In this document: positions 25,185 to 35,626 of the stretch, piece by piece
Layout of the letters: the number at the start of each line of letters is the position of its first letter
Position numbering within the stretch: the stretch's first letter is position 1
Translations under genes and position numbers: made by a program
NCBI GenBank assembly: GCA_026075535.2
Contig: AP026546.1
Span: 7,564,001 to 7,628,000 of the forward strand
Source of the DNA: Tricholoma matsutake
Lineage: Eukaryota; Basidiomycota; Agaricomycetes; Agaricales; Tricholomataceae
Direction: 5' to 3'
Length of the DNA stretch: 64,000 nt
The notes under the pieces: generated by a model
Told to the model about the DNA's origin: nothing
What the model saw: only the letters and a program-made list of their open reading frames with translations
The model's database searches: none

Positions 25185-25870
25185 TCCACCCTGCGAGCAG
25201 TTGCTCACAGTGGTGGTGGGGGGTGCTGTCATTGTCAAGCATCATTGTTGGTCTCCCTCTCCCTGTCATTACCCATACATACCAGCCTTCCTCCCTACGA
25301 GCAGCTGCTTGTAAGTTGAAGTTGTAGCAGAGAGGTTTAGTGCCATGGGCATCATCATCTCCCCTTCATCCCTGTCATTATCCCATCCTGCATTGGTGGT
25401 GGTGGTGGTGGTGGTGGTGTTGGTAGTGGTGTGCTGGGTGCTCATTGTTGTGGAGCTGTGACAGGGCTGTTAGCACCTGATCCACCCTGCAAGCAAGGGC
25501 TTGCAGTGGTGAGAGGTGGGTGCTGGCATCTCTGCACACCTGGCATTCTAGCTGAGCTGCACCCATGATCCACCCTACAAGTGTTGCTTGTAGGCATGGG
25601 GTGGGTATCATTGGGCATTGTTATTGTCATTCCACTTGCATTCCACCCCATGAGCAGTTGCTCATGAGGCTGGGGTGGGTTGTGCATCATCTGCTGCCAG
25701 TGCTGGTAAGGGTGTGTCCTCATTCCATCCATGATCGGCCCCATGAGCAGTCTCATGAGGCTGGGATGGGTGGTATGGCTGTTGGGCCATCATCATCTGG
25801 TAGCACCCACAATCCATGCTATGAGCAGATGCTTGTAAGGCTGGGAGTGAGTGCCGGGTCAATGTTTTAT
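25185..25870. repeat. Minisatellite array A with GAGCA/TGCTC hairpin core
   Basis: About seven degenerate units roughly 80-100 bp apart share a core such as CATGAGCAGTTGCTCATG (8-bp arms, 2-nt loop), followed by a GGCTGGGGTGGG-like run and preceded by CCACCC. Core positions are near 25195, 25299, 25490, 25572, 25650, 25742 and 25820. Open frames across it are products of the repeat and not genes. Confidence 0.75.
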
Positions 25871-25982
25871 GTTGGGGGTGAGCGTCATGTATCAGATGTG
25901 GCACTGAGAGAGGGGCTCACTTGATGGGTGTCCCCCTCCATGGGTCTCCCAGTGCCCCTTCCTGCTCCCCACTGGGCCAGGG

Positions 25983-26408
25983 TATAAGGGCAACCTAAGC
26001 CTCTAGCAAAGGGAAATCCGAAGTTAAAATTATACTACATAATACAGGGATTGGGGGCGCACCTAGCAAAGGGAAATCCGAAGAGAAAACTCTAAGGATC
26101 CCCTTGCTGATGCCCAGTATATGTGAAGACGACAAAAATCAAATATAACCTAAAAATAGAAAAAGGTGGAGATAGGCAGATCAAGGCCGCCGAATGACAT
26201 CATACCAAGGGGTATGTGTCGGAAGGGGTACTCCGCCTCTAAATATAAAAGTGTCAACATATACAAACATGATAGCAAGGGAAAATTAGTAATAAAATCC
26301 GGAAAAATCATAGAAAATGAAGAATAGAAGGAAATGAGGTGGGGAAAAATATGGGACGAACATAAAAAATAGGAAAAACACACAGGGCACCCCCCTAGTC
26401 CCCTTACA
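25983..26408 (-). repeat. 3' LTR of family A copy 1
   Basis: 426 bp; in the sense strand it begins TGTAAGGGG and ends CCTTATA. It carries an internal direct repeat AGCAAAGGGAAATCCGAAG, two units 60 bp apart (26003 and 26063). The purine run AGAGAGGGGGTGA (26409-26421) directly before it, in sense orientation, is the likely polypurine tract for plus-strand priming. Confidence 0.95.
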
Positions 26409-26503
26409 TCACCCCCTCTCTAAGATGCATTGCCCCGATGCATTCGAAATTGTATACGACCAAAGTCTGTGACTTGAATGTGACGCGGTGCAGCAGTGTG
26501 CCG

Positions 26504-29500
26504 TCAGTGGAATTCCTTGATTAACCGAGGGGCATTTACGTCAGACTCTTCGACCCATGAGTTCTCCTCATACCCATAACCCTTCCAATGTACCAAATAC
26601 TGGAGTTTTCCTCGACGCAAACGGCTGTCCAAGATTGACTCAACTTCATATTGGGGTTCTCCCTCGATCACTGTAGGTGGTGGTGGTGGGTGTGAATGGC
26701 GTCCCGGGAACGGATCTGGGGGAGCTGGAAGCAATTTGATGACATGGAAGACAGGATGGAGTCTGGACATGGAGGCTGGGAGGCGTAGACGATAGGCATG
26801 TGTTCCAATGCACTTGACAATGGGGAAAGGTCCCAAGAAGCGATGAGCGAGTTTCTTGGATGGACGTGTAGTGGAGATGTCACTGGAGTCAAGATAAACT
26901 CGATCACCAACCTTGTACTGAGGGGTTGGGGAGTGGCGTTGGTTGTAAAATCGCGCCATGTCGTCCTTCGCCTTTGCTAAGGCTGCCCTTGCCTCCTCCA
27001 AGCTATCCCTCATGCGTTCTGTGAACTCATTCACTGTCTCGATGTGTGAGGGAGTTTGGCGAGGTTCAAATCCCATGCATGGATGTCGTCCAGTGTCTAA
27101 GAGGAAAGGGGTCTGTTGAGTGGAAGCATGGACATGGTTGTTGTACCCAAACTCGGCCAAAGGAAGGAGATCATCCCAATCGTCCTGGCATTCATTGACA
27201 AAGAGGCGGATGTACTGCTCCAGTTCCTGGTTGACTCGCTCCATCTGGCCATCAGTTTGTGGGTGATAAGCAGTTGAAGCGAGGAGTTTGATCCCCAGGA
27301 GTCGGTACAGCTCACGAGTGAACTCTGCCATGAACTGAGGGCCACAATCCGAGAGGAAGGCACCAGGAAGTCCATGTAATTTCCACACGTGGTGGAGGTA
27401 GAGTTGAGTGGCACCTAGGGCACTGACAGTGGTGTGAGTGGGAATGAAGTGAGCGCGTTTTCCCACTGAGTCAACTGTGCACATCACCGCATCAAACCCG
27501 TTTGACTCTGGCAATTCCACCACAAAGTCGATGCTGACGACATCCCAATGACTCTCTGGAACAGGAAGAGGGTGTAGCTCACCAATAGGCTTGCAACGAG
27601 GGACCTTGGTGTGTAAGCAAAGGTCACAAGTGCAACAATACTGACCAATGAGCCGTGACATTTGTGGCCACCAATAGTTCCGTGAGGTGAGCTCCAAGGT
27701 CTTCCAGCGTCTGGGGTGGCCAGCAATCTGTGAGTCATGGTGTTGGGATATGATGCACCGGCGAAGGTCTGGGTCATTGGGAACATAGATGCGATCCCTG
27801 AAATACAACAAGTCCTCCTTTTCAGCCCACTCTGCCGCACGTAAGGAAAGGGTGGATCCCTTCCTCAGTTCTTTAACAGCTCGGGCGACAACATCCTCAT
27901 GTAAACCGCTACGGTTTGCGCGATGAATGTCACGTAGAATGTCCCGCTCCTCGCCCTGGGGTACGATGCCTTCCAGTGCCTGAATGGTGAACAGGTCTGG
28001 CTGCAACAGCACAATGTTTTGGTTGTCACCGCTGCCATCCCCATGGTCTGCACGTCAGGATAGGGCATCGGTCTTCCCCATGCTGTGACCCAGACGGTGG
28101 TGCAAGGAGAAGTCGAATCTAGATAGATACAGGGACCAACGAGCTTGACGACAGTTCAATTTCTTGGCCGTCATGAAGTACTCGAGGTTCTTGTGATCCG
28201 TCCAAATTTCCACCTTGTGTTGGGCACCCTCGAGGAAGTGTCGCCACTCCTCAAGTGCACGCATTATCGCCAACATCTCCTTGTCGTGGATCTCATAGTT
28301 TCTCTCTACAGCACTAAGGCTTTTGGAGTAGAACACAACAGGATGCCACTTCTGGTCCTCCGGAGACTGCTGAGACAACACAGCGCCCGTCGCAAAGTCA
28401 GAACTGTCAGCTTCTACACGAAAAGGACGCGAATCGTCAGCAAAGGTAAGGATCGGAGCGGAAGTGACCATCTCCTTAAGCTTTTCGAACGCCTCCTGTT
28501 GTGCATTATCCCACCTCCATGCCTCCTTTCCTGTCAAGTCGAACAGTGGTCATGCATGATGTGAGAAATCCTTGATAAAATGCCGATAAAAATTGATGAA
28601 GCCTAGGAAAGACTGCACCTCCTTCTTGTTCGTGGGCGTCGGCCAAGCTGTGACCCCGTTTACCTTGATAGGATCCATCTCCACTTGACCCTCCGAGATA
28701 ATCAGGCCGAGGTACTCGATCTTGGTCCTTTTGAACTCGCATTTGTCCTGACGAAGGTAGAGTTTGTACCGTCGAAGTCGCTCTAGGACAAGGCGCGTGA
28801 TGCGACGGTGCTCTTCAACCGTGCGAGTGAAGATGAGGATGTCGTCGAGATAGATGCAGACAACGCCTTCGAGGATGAGGTCATGGAAGATGTCGTTCAT
28901 CATGGTCTGAAAGGTGGCAGGGCTATTAGTAAGGCCAAAGAACATGACAAGCGGTTCAAAAAGACCACAGTTGGTACGAAAGGCTGCCTTCCACTCATCT
29001 CCCTCCTTTATCCTCACATTATTATAGCCCCAACGGACATCGAGCTTGGTGAAGTATCGGGCTCCACGGAGCTGGTTTACGAGTTCGGAGATGAGGGGTA
29101 GTGGGTAGCGATTTTTGACCGTGATGTTGTTGAGTCTTCTGTAGTCTTGAACCGGTCGAAGTGAGCCATCCTTCTTCTTGACAAAGAAAAAGGGAGAGGC
29201 CATGGGTGACTTCGATGGTCGAATACGTCCAGAGGCCAGGTGCTCGTCGATGAACTGGTCAAGCTGCCGTTGTTCCTCCGGAGAGAGAGGATAGACCTTG
29301 CAGGATGAAGGGGTTGCACCGGGGGTGAGTTCGATCACGTGATCCCATGGCTTACGCGCAGGAAGAGAGTCAAATGACTCCTTGGAGAACACGTCTTCAA
29401 ACTCATGGAGATGAGGGAGTAAGGAGTTAGTAGAGGATTTAGCAGCATTGTTTTTGTGGAAGGCCTTGGTGAGGCGTTGGGATATGTTCGATGTGGCACA

Positions 29501-30322
29501 CACCTCATGCGATGAGCAAATCGCAGTGTAGAAGATCCAATCACCCTCCTCCACTTCCTCTGGGTCCTCATCATCATCATCCGAGTCCGGCATTAGATCA
29601 GGAACCCCTTCCAATTCCACTTCAGGTATAGGCAGGGGTCCAGCACGACACTTCTGAGTTCGTCGTATTGCCGCCTTCTGTCCACGACGTTCTTGCCTGG
29701 CTTCTGTGAAACACGTCCGACAGCGGGATGGACATCGGCTCATGGTAACCTCCCCAGTGCGCCAGTCGACCTCTGGGTTATGGTCTCAAAGCCATGGATA
29801 TCCCAAAATCGCCTTTTGCTTTCCTAATTGAGTGACAGCAAAAAGGGCACGGTCACTATGATCTTTGTAACGGAGAACCAGGTCTGCAACCTCTCGGATG
29901 GCACCAGCTTCATTTGGGGATCCATCCACGTTATATACAGGTATCGGACGTGAGAGTGAGCGAGTATTTAGATGATGTTGTTGTACCAGATGGGAATCGA
30001 TGAAGAGACCAGTCGCACCAGAGTCCAGGAGTGCAGAGACACCGAGTATCTGTCCAGTGTCGGTCATCTGCAGTTCGATGGCTAGGTTTAAGGAATGTGC
30101 AGAGGGAGTGGATGCCACAATATACTTGCGTGGTAGTTTATGCTCCCATGATTTAATTTTGGGACGTGGAGTAGAAGGAGAGATGGGGAGAGCAGGTACG
30201 TCTTTAGCCAACTTCGAAGGGTCAGAGAGGGGACCAGTCACAGAAATGGATCCATTCTCTGGGGATTCAACTGACAAGACTTCAAAGTGGTTATGGACAG
30301 GCAGTGAGGGCATATGATTCAC
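26504..30322 (-). pseudogene. Pol polyprotein, family A copy 1 (four in-frame TGA)
   Basis: Retroviral-type polyprotein. The aspartic protease motif ALLDSGATGLFID is near 30010; reverse transcriptase carries [13 protein letters not shown] and the active site YLDDILIF near 28830-28850; RNase H begins around VEADSSDFATGAVLSQQ near 28420. The integrase zinc finger and DDE core (SIDFVVELPES, LSDCGPQF) span about 27860-26900, and the chromodomain (EVESILDSRLRRGKLQYLVH) ends it. Stops are at 29786, 28550, 28055 and 26504. Each is TGA where the family context or copy 2 indicates a former CGA Arg codon. Otherwise the frame is continuous, so this is a recently silenced gene and not an ancient ruin. 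Pol lies in the -1 frame relative to gag. Confidence 0.93.
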
Positions 30323-31437
30323 TCGCTGCGAATAGGAAAATCCTGCTCCTCTACAACTTCCAGCTTAACCTCTTCTGCAACTTGATCCTTCGCTTCCTCA
30401 ACATCTACAAGTGCCAACAAATCTTGCAGGAGTTCGTCTCGTCCCTCGGGGGTGAGCATGCGGATATCCTGACGATGGGGACACGCTCCAGCCCTGTGTC
30501 CAGGTTCCCCACAATGGTAGCAGAGATCCAACTTACGTGCACGGCTGCGGGCTGCATCAACATCCATTGGTACTGGGACATTGACGGCTGGTGTGGGAGT
30601 TTGACGAGCAGGAATGGGGTTAGGGTGGGGGAGGCTTCGATTGAAGGTGTAGGGTGTATGAGTGGTAGTTGGAGCACGGAATGCAGCATTAAACGCCGCA
30701 TTTGTGAGTCGGTTCTCATCACAGAGTGAAGCAGCTTCATACCAAGCAAGGATATCATCGTCCGCTGGGCGCCCTTCCAACATCTGTGCAATCTGGTCCT
30801 GAATTTCTCGGTTGAGCCCCCGTCGGAACTTCACCACCACTGGTAACCCACTCCCATACCCTGCCATGTCCACCAAATCCTTGAACTCATCGATATAGTC
30901 GTCCACGGATCGACGTCCCTGGTGGTAAGTGGATGACTCAAGTCGTGTCACTGCTCGGTGGCGTTCATTGAGGGGGCAGAAGTGGCGTACGAACTCAGCT
31001 CGAAAGTCACCCCAAGTGGAGAAAGGTAGAGAACCGAGTTCTTTAGTTTGACGTAGGATACGGTCCACATAGAGATAGGCACGTTCAGATTTCATGTATG
31101 TGAAGGCCCAATAAATTTTTGCAGCCTCATCGACGAATTGATGCGACTGGAGACTAATGTATAACTCACAGGAATTAAGGAATGCACGTCCCTGCGCACG
31201 TGCACCATTAAATTCGGCGGGGGGGGACGGTTTGATCTGGGCACGTTCCTTAGTGGACGCGTTTGGCAAAACGTCGTTGTTGGGTGCGCTTGGAGTCGTG
31301 AAGGGGGAACTATTAGTCGTAGGGTTAGCCTGGAGGGTCCTAACGAAGTTTTCAATCGTAGATTTAAGCGAGTCGATTTGCGCGCGCATTCCGGAAACGT
31401 CGCTTTCAAGCGTGTCGAAGCGTTCTGATGCGTCCAT
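30319..31437 (-). CDS. Gag, family A copy 1
   Basis: Structural protein of the retrotransposon particle, 372 residues from the ATG at 31437 (MDASERFDTLESD), the first ATG shared by all three family copies. The frame stays open upstream, but no ATG there is conserved. A capsid-like domain with the segment YWAFTYMKSERAYLYVDRIL lies in the N-terminal half. A CCHC zinc knuckle CYHCGEPGHRAGAC lies near the C-terminus (about 30480-30525) after a proline-rich linker. It ends at a TGA overlapping the pol frame, which is in -1. It is fully open, unlike pol. Confidence 0.9.
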   Translation of the reverse strand: MDASERFDTLESDVSGMRAQIDSLKSTIENFVRTLQANPTTNSSPFTTPSAPNNDVLPNASTKERAQIKPSPPAEFNGARAQGRAFLNSCELYISLQSHQFVDEAAKIYWAFTYMKSERAYLYVDRILRQTKELGSLPFSTWGDFRAEFVRHFCPLNERHRAVTRLESSTYHQGRRSVDDYIDEFKDLVDMAGYGSGLPVVVKFRRGLNREIQDQIAQMLEGRPADDDILAWYEAASLCDENRLTNAAFNAAFRAPTTTHTPYTFNRSLPHPNPIPARQTPTPAVNVPVPMDVDAARSRARKLDLCYHCGEPGHRAGACPHRQDIRMLTPEGRDELLQDLLALVDVEEAKDQVAEEVKLEVVEEQDFPIRSE

Positions 31438-31591
31438 GTTGCTAGGGAGCGCGTTTGGCGAAAATGGTGGCGTGGTAAAGGAGAGAGTATCTGGAACGGT
31501 GTGTAGGGACTCTGTGGAGCTTTGGGAAGCGTCATCCAGTCCGTACCTGCCTATTTTGGGCAGCACGTTCGCGATTTTCGGGCCTTAGGGG

Positions 31592-31742
31592 AGAGTTTTC
31601 TACTATAAGGGCAACCTAAGCCTCTAGCAAAGGGAAATCTGAAGTTAAAATTATACTACATAATACAGGGATTGGGGGCGCACCTAGCAAAGGGAAATCC
31701 GAAGAGAAAACTCTAAGGATCCCCTTGCTGATGCCCAGTATA
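31592..31742 (-). promoter_or_regulatory. TATA box, transcript start and self-complementary PBS, family A
   Basis: Just inside the 5' LTR the sense strand reads GTAGAAAACTCTCC. Its AGAAAACTCT (31592-31601) is the exact complement of AGAGTTTTCT within the LTR (31705-31714). That LTR sequence lies 28 nt downstream of a TATACTGG box (31739-31742), where a transcript would start. The same layout occurs in copies 2 and 3. It fits the self-priming mechanism known for Tf1; no TGG-type tRNA primer site is evident. Confidence 0.65.
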
Positions 31743-32029
31743 TGTGAAGACGACAAAAATCAAATATAACCTAAAAATAGAAAAAGGCGGAGATAGGCGG
31801 ATCAAGGCCGCCGAATGACATCATACCAAGGGGTATGTGTCGGAAGGGGTACTCCACCTCTAAATATAAAAGTGTCAACATATACAAACATGATAGCAAG
31901 GGAAAATTAGTAATAAAATCCGGAAAAATCATAGAAAATGAAGAATAGAAGGAAATGAGGTGGGGAAAAATATGGGATGAACATAAAAAATAGGAAAAAC
32001 ACACAGGGCACCCCCCTAGTCCCCTTACA
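31604..32029 (-). repeat. 5' LTR of family A copy 1
   Basis: 426 bp. It differs from its partner at five positions, all transitions at a CpG in one of the two copies (near 31640, 31788, 31800, 31855 and 31978). It should hold the promoter and transcription start. Confidence 0.95.
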
Positions 32030-32034
32030 CAGGG

Positions 32035-33739
32035 TAGTTGTCATCATCATTGTTGTGATGACCCAGCAATTGTCGACCTGCTTCCCCTGGACCTCAAAGG
32101 TCTGGCCAGTGTTACAGTACCTTGAAGCTTGGTGCCCTCCCAGAATTAGCAAGGGAATCTGCTAAGCAAGGATGTCAAGCTGCACCACCTATGGGCCCGT
32201 AGTGAGGCTGGCTTCCACTGCTGATGGTCAATAGGGGCAAGTAGTTAGGGCAATGCTCCCTGACAAAAACTCCCAAAGTCCCCAATAGGGCATCCCACAA
32301 GGAGCACCCTAGACTTCATGAGGATCCTGGCTAGGTGAGTGCAGTCAGCAGAAGAGTAGTCTGGGTCCCCATGGGGGCTTAGAGTGGGTGTGGGATGCCT
32401 ATTTCAATGGTTGCCCACATTGATGCTAATGGTACTCAACCCAGGAAAACCACCTAAACTGCTGATGATATTTGCGACGAGTCCGAGGAAGGGTGCGAGT
32501 TGTTCCGAATGTTTGTGGTCCAACTGATGGGAAGATAACTAGTTGGTACTAGTTGTGAAGGTAGTGCTATGAGAGATGAAGGTGTTTGGTGCGGTCTGAT
32601 CGAGTATCAATTGGTATCGAGGGTGACTGATGAGATCGATGGTGAGTGAGTTTATTGTTGATGGTCGATATGTGAATTCCGGGGACCTTTCAATAGGTCA
32701 ATAGTATATGAAGGGTATGGCAAATAGCTATAAAGTGTTGGAAGGGTTGCTAGTGCTAATGATGAGAGGATTGAAGGAGGATTGAGGATGCAATGATCAC
32801 AGAGGTTTCTCGTTGATTGAGAAAACCCATAGAGACTTAGATTGTTTTTAGAAGATTGATCAGATGCTTAGAACTGTATACGAGATGATAGGTGAAGACA
32901 ATTTCTTATATTTTCCAGTAGATACTACAGAGTTTTATATGTTTTAAGGAAACTTCCTAAAAAGGAAAGAGAAACATGTGTAGAACATGAGGCAAAAGAT
33001 ATGAGTTAAGGCACAAGGCCAAAAAGGAGACTGGAATCCAAAGAAGAAAGAGATGTATCATATGATGAAGGAGTAATAAAGGGAAAGAACTAGAAAGAGA
33101 CTGTCCTTTGTGTATAAACCATGCTAAGTCTCGCAATAATCCATCCAGCAGGTTCTGTATGCGATAGGGACTTGAAACGAGGCTGACCTATGATCAGCAG
33201 GTTTGAGCACAAGTTGGAATATGTCCTAGTGCATGGTCTTCCACCATTTAGATAACAAAGGCAGCGCCCGATGTCGCTCATAGTCTCTCGATATTGATCA
33301 ATAACATGTGACAATGGTCAACGATGTTCGATCACAGTCGTGGCTGTTCAAAGTTGATCGGGGATGTTTGATGGTTGTGTAGAGGGATCTTAGGGGCTTT
33401 CGGGGTAGTCCTAAGGTTGTGCAATGTGGGCTCTTGATATGATCAATGTCACTGGTGATGTTTCAACATGGTCGATATGATATCGCAATCGATAGACTGG
33501 GTTGCGCTGCGTCTGGGATGTCATAGGAGTTAGCTGATGTGATTAGAATGATGTTAAAGTGGTGAATCAGTCCTTGAGCCGAGGAGATGACCTATCAATG
33601 CACTCATTGAGTGAGGACTGGCTTGGGAGGGAGGCACCTCTACTGGACTGTTGGTTAGCCTGTGGGCCATCAGCCTCCATTCTTTGTGAGTCTCTACTAC
33701 TAGGGACATGCTACACTGACTACCTACTTGGAATATACT
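32035..33739. other. Unassigned repeat-arm sequence
   Basis: No coherent coding frame. The piece 32035-32500 looks like decayed coding sequence with no family I can name. A GGTACTCAACCCAGG stretch near 32430 resembles a tRNA-primed PBS. The 32.5-33.5 kb part is AT-richer and featureless to me. Confidence 0.3.
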
Positions 33740-34423
33740 GTTGTTAAAAAGGGCCCTGTGACGGTGCCCCCTGGTGGCTAGAACAATGTTTGGGTGGCAC
33801 TCTTTACCTCCAGTGTTCACTCCTCTTGGGGTGCCCAATACTGGGTTCAATCTTCTCCCACTAGGTAGCAGGAGGCGTGGCCTGCTTGCGCCTCAGAGCA
33901 TCTGGAGGCTGTGTTGGGTGGGCCCAGGATTGATATAAGGGCCCAGCTGTTATCAATCTCATGCTACATATCTTGACTTCTACTGTCATCTACTTGTGCT
34001 AAATCATCCTCAATGCCCTCTACAAACTGTGGAGAGTGACTTCTACACTGGGCAGTGCATGGAGACCCCCTCCTGTACATGGATGACATCTCTGACTTTG
34101 ACAACAATTACATCCCAGACTTTGAGCACCTCTCCACTATGAGCGGACTGGACTTTAGCGCAGATCTCAATGGGGTGCATGATCTATGGGCAGGGGAAGA
34201 TTTTTCCACCCTCCTTGATGATGATGATGACCCTGCCATCTGCAAGGTCATCAAATATATCTGAGGCAGCACTGAGCTGGCTTCACAAGAGACTCTGAAC
34301 CATGTCCAGTGGTCGCAAGAGGTGGCTGCCATGCACCATGATCTAGTCTGTAAGCTTGAGCTCAAGGCTGATAGCATCCTGGAGCTTGGCATTGGTGAGC
34401 TCCTTTATTCAGAGGAGTGGTAG
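33740..34423 (+). pseudogene. LTR-like leader plus decayed acidic ORF, unknown retroelement
   Basis: From about 33750 a TGTGACGGTGCCCCCTGGTG start, a GATATAAGGGCC TATA-type box near 33935 and a short leader resemble an LTR promoter. A frame then runs from 34055 (MHGDPLLYMDDISDFD) through an acidic stretch (LDDDDDPAICKVIKYI), is broken by TGA at 34262, and resumes as LASQETLNHVQWSQEVAAMH to a stop near 34423. I do not recognise the protein. The YMDD here is not in a reverse-transcriptase context. Confidence 0.35.
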
Positions 34424-35033
34424 GAGCAATCCCATCCACCCCTCTCAGCATCACCAGGTTTGTCCTCCATCCCTGAGTTGGAGGAGGATGAGCGAGGGAT
34501 GAGAGGGTGGAAATTAATGCCACCTCTCATGCCTTCCTACATGTACTGATGCTATGATGTTGTTTGTTGGTACCATCCATGTGTCCTTTCAAGCTTCCTA
34601 CATGGCAATGCAAACTGCTGCTCAAGCAGTGGAGCTTCAAACTGGGGAACCCTCATCCCCAGCCCAGCACTGTTGTCATCCCAGACAGCCATGCCATAAT
34701 TACTGTGGGGCAGTCCACTCCACATCCATTACCACCAGTCTGAGGTCTTTACAGTCCCCCCATATATTCCGCACAGACTAGCTTGGACTGGCACCCATTC
34801 ATTTGGCTCAAATGTCCTGTATAGCAGTTGCTCAGACTCTAGAGAGTCCACATGGACTTTCATAGAGTCCGAGCTATTTTTGGACTTTTACTCAGAGTGT
34901 GCATGGACTTTGTCTGTGCATCATCAATTTACTCACACTCGGACAGACTCGGACAGATACATATCCGAGTTGAGTCCAAGTTGAGTCCCTGGATGCATAG
35001 CAGAGGCTCAGTTGACTACAGAAAAATTATGTA
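34424..35033. other. GAGTCC-rich non-coding stretch
   Basis: No gene. From about 34830 to 34990 GAGTCC and its complement GGACTC/GGACT recur on both strands (agagtcc, ggactttc, cggacagactcgg, gttgagtcc). This could be subterminal motifs of another DNA transposon or the body of the SINE that follows. Confidence 0.35.
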
Positions 35034-35106
35034 CGAGAGTAGAATCAAACCCCAAGCCTTGTTGCCAAGCATAAATAGCAGCAGTTAACCACTACACCAC
35101 AGAGCC
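35034..35106 (-). repeat. tRNA-derived SINE head
   Basis: On the minus strand the sequence starts GGCTCTGTGGTGTAGTGG, containing a Pol III A box (TGGTGTAGTGG, 35089-35099). About 37 bases later it has a B box (GGGTTTGATTC, 35042-35052). The A-to-B spacing is that of a tRNA, but the arms do not close into a working cloverleaf, which is the hallmark of a SINE head or old tRNA pseudogene. Confidence 0.55.
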
Positions 35107-35194
35107 ATTGTCAGTAGGTGCAAACAATTGGATTATCTAACCATCCTTATTTGAGTCACTGACTCACATAGTTCAAGATGCGTTGTTGATCAAC

Positions 35195-35520
35195 ATTTTT
35201 GCTGACCACCACCACCACTCTCGATGCCACTGCCCCCCACCTCCCTCTACCACCACTGCTGCCCAGTCAGCCCCTGCCTCTGATGCCTCTTGCACCAACA
35301 GCAACAAACAGCATGGGCCCCAGGTAAGTATTTTTTACATTTCTTGCTTTATTTTTATGAACTAACTATTTTATTAGCAAACTAGCTGAGCTGATGCAAT
35401 GGGACCCAATGAGCCGAGCCGATGCAATGGGCACAAATGATGATAATTGTTGTTTGGGCCCCAAGTAAGTTCTTTTTGTTTTTATTACGTAACTAATTGT
35501 ATTTTATTAATTTTTAGGTT
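35195..35520 (+). repeat. Recurring GGGCCC / intron-like module, copy 1
   Basis: A CCACCAC-rich stretch, then AACAAACAGCATGGGCCCCAG followed by an AT-rich segment with GTAAGT at its start and TTTTATTAG at its end, then a second GGGCCCCAAGTAAGTTC unit with another AT-rich run ending TTTTTAG. Similar module order is found at 39780-39957 and 60200-60376. The exon-GT...AG shape suggests it derives from a transposon gene with an intron. Confidence 0.45.
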
Positions 35521-35626
35521 GTACAGTCATGGTGACAACCGCTGACTGCAAAAAATATGCAATGCACGCACATGGCCACCCAATCCCCCTCCTCCCCATT
35601 CAAATGGGATGTGAGGCTGTCAATAC

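Larger units (their letters stand above)
25983..32029 (-). mobile_element. Ty3/gypsy chromodomain retrotransposon, family A copy 1 (full length)
   Basis: A complete 6047-bp element. Two 426-bp LTRs (25983-26408 and 31604-32029) are 421/426 identical. It is flanked by a perfect 5-bp duplication CAGGG (25978-25982 and 32030-32034). On the minus strand the order is LTR, PBS, gag, protease, reverse transcriptase, RNase H, integrase, chromodomain, polypurine tract, LTR. The domain order (integrase after RNase H, chromodomain at the end) places it among chromoviruses. It is the youngest copy here but is inactive as read because pol has several nonsense codons. It inserted just right of minisatellite array A. 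Confidence 0.96.

Noticed and set aside
25378..25924. Overlapping open frames of 77-119 codons
   Set aside because: They lie wholly within hairpin minisatellite array A and follow its period.
34079..34090. YMDD motif as a reverse-transcriptase active site
   Set aside because: The surrounding residues (DISDFDNNYIPDF) do not match any RT block, and the frame is too short and acidic.
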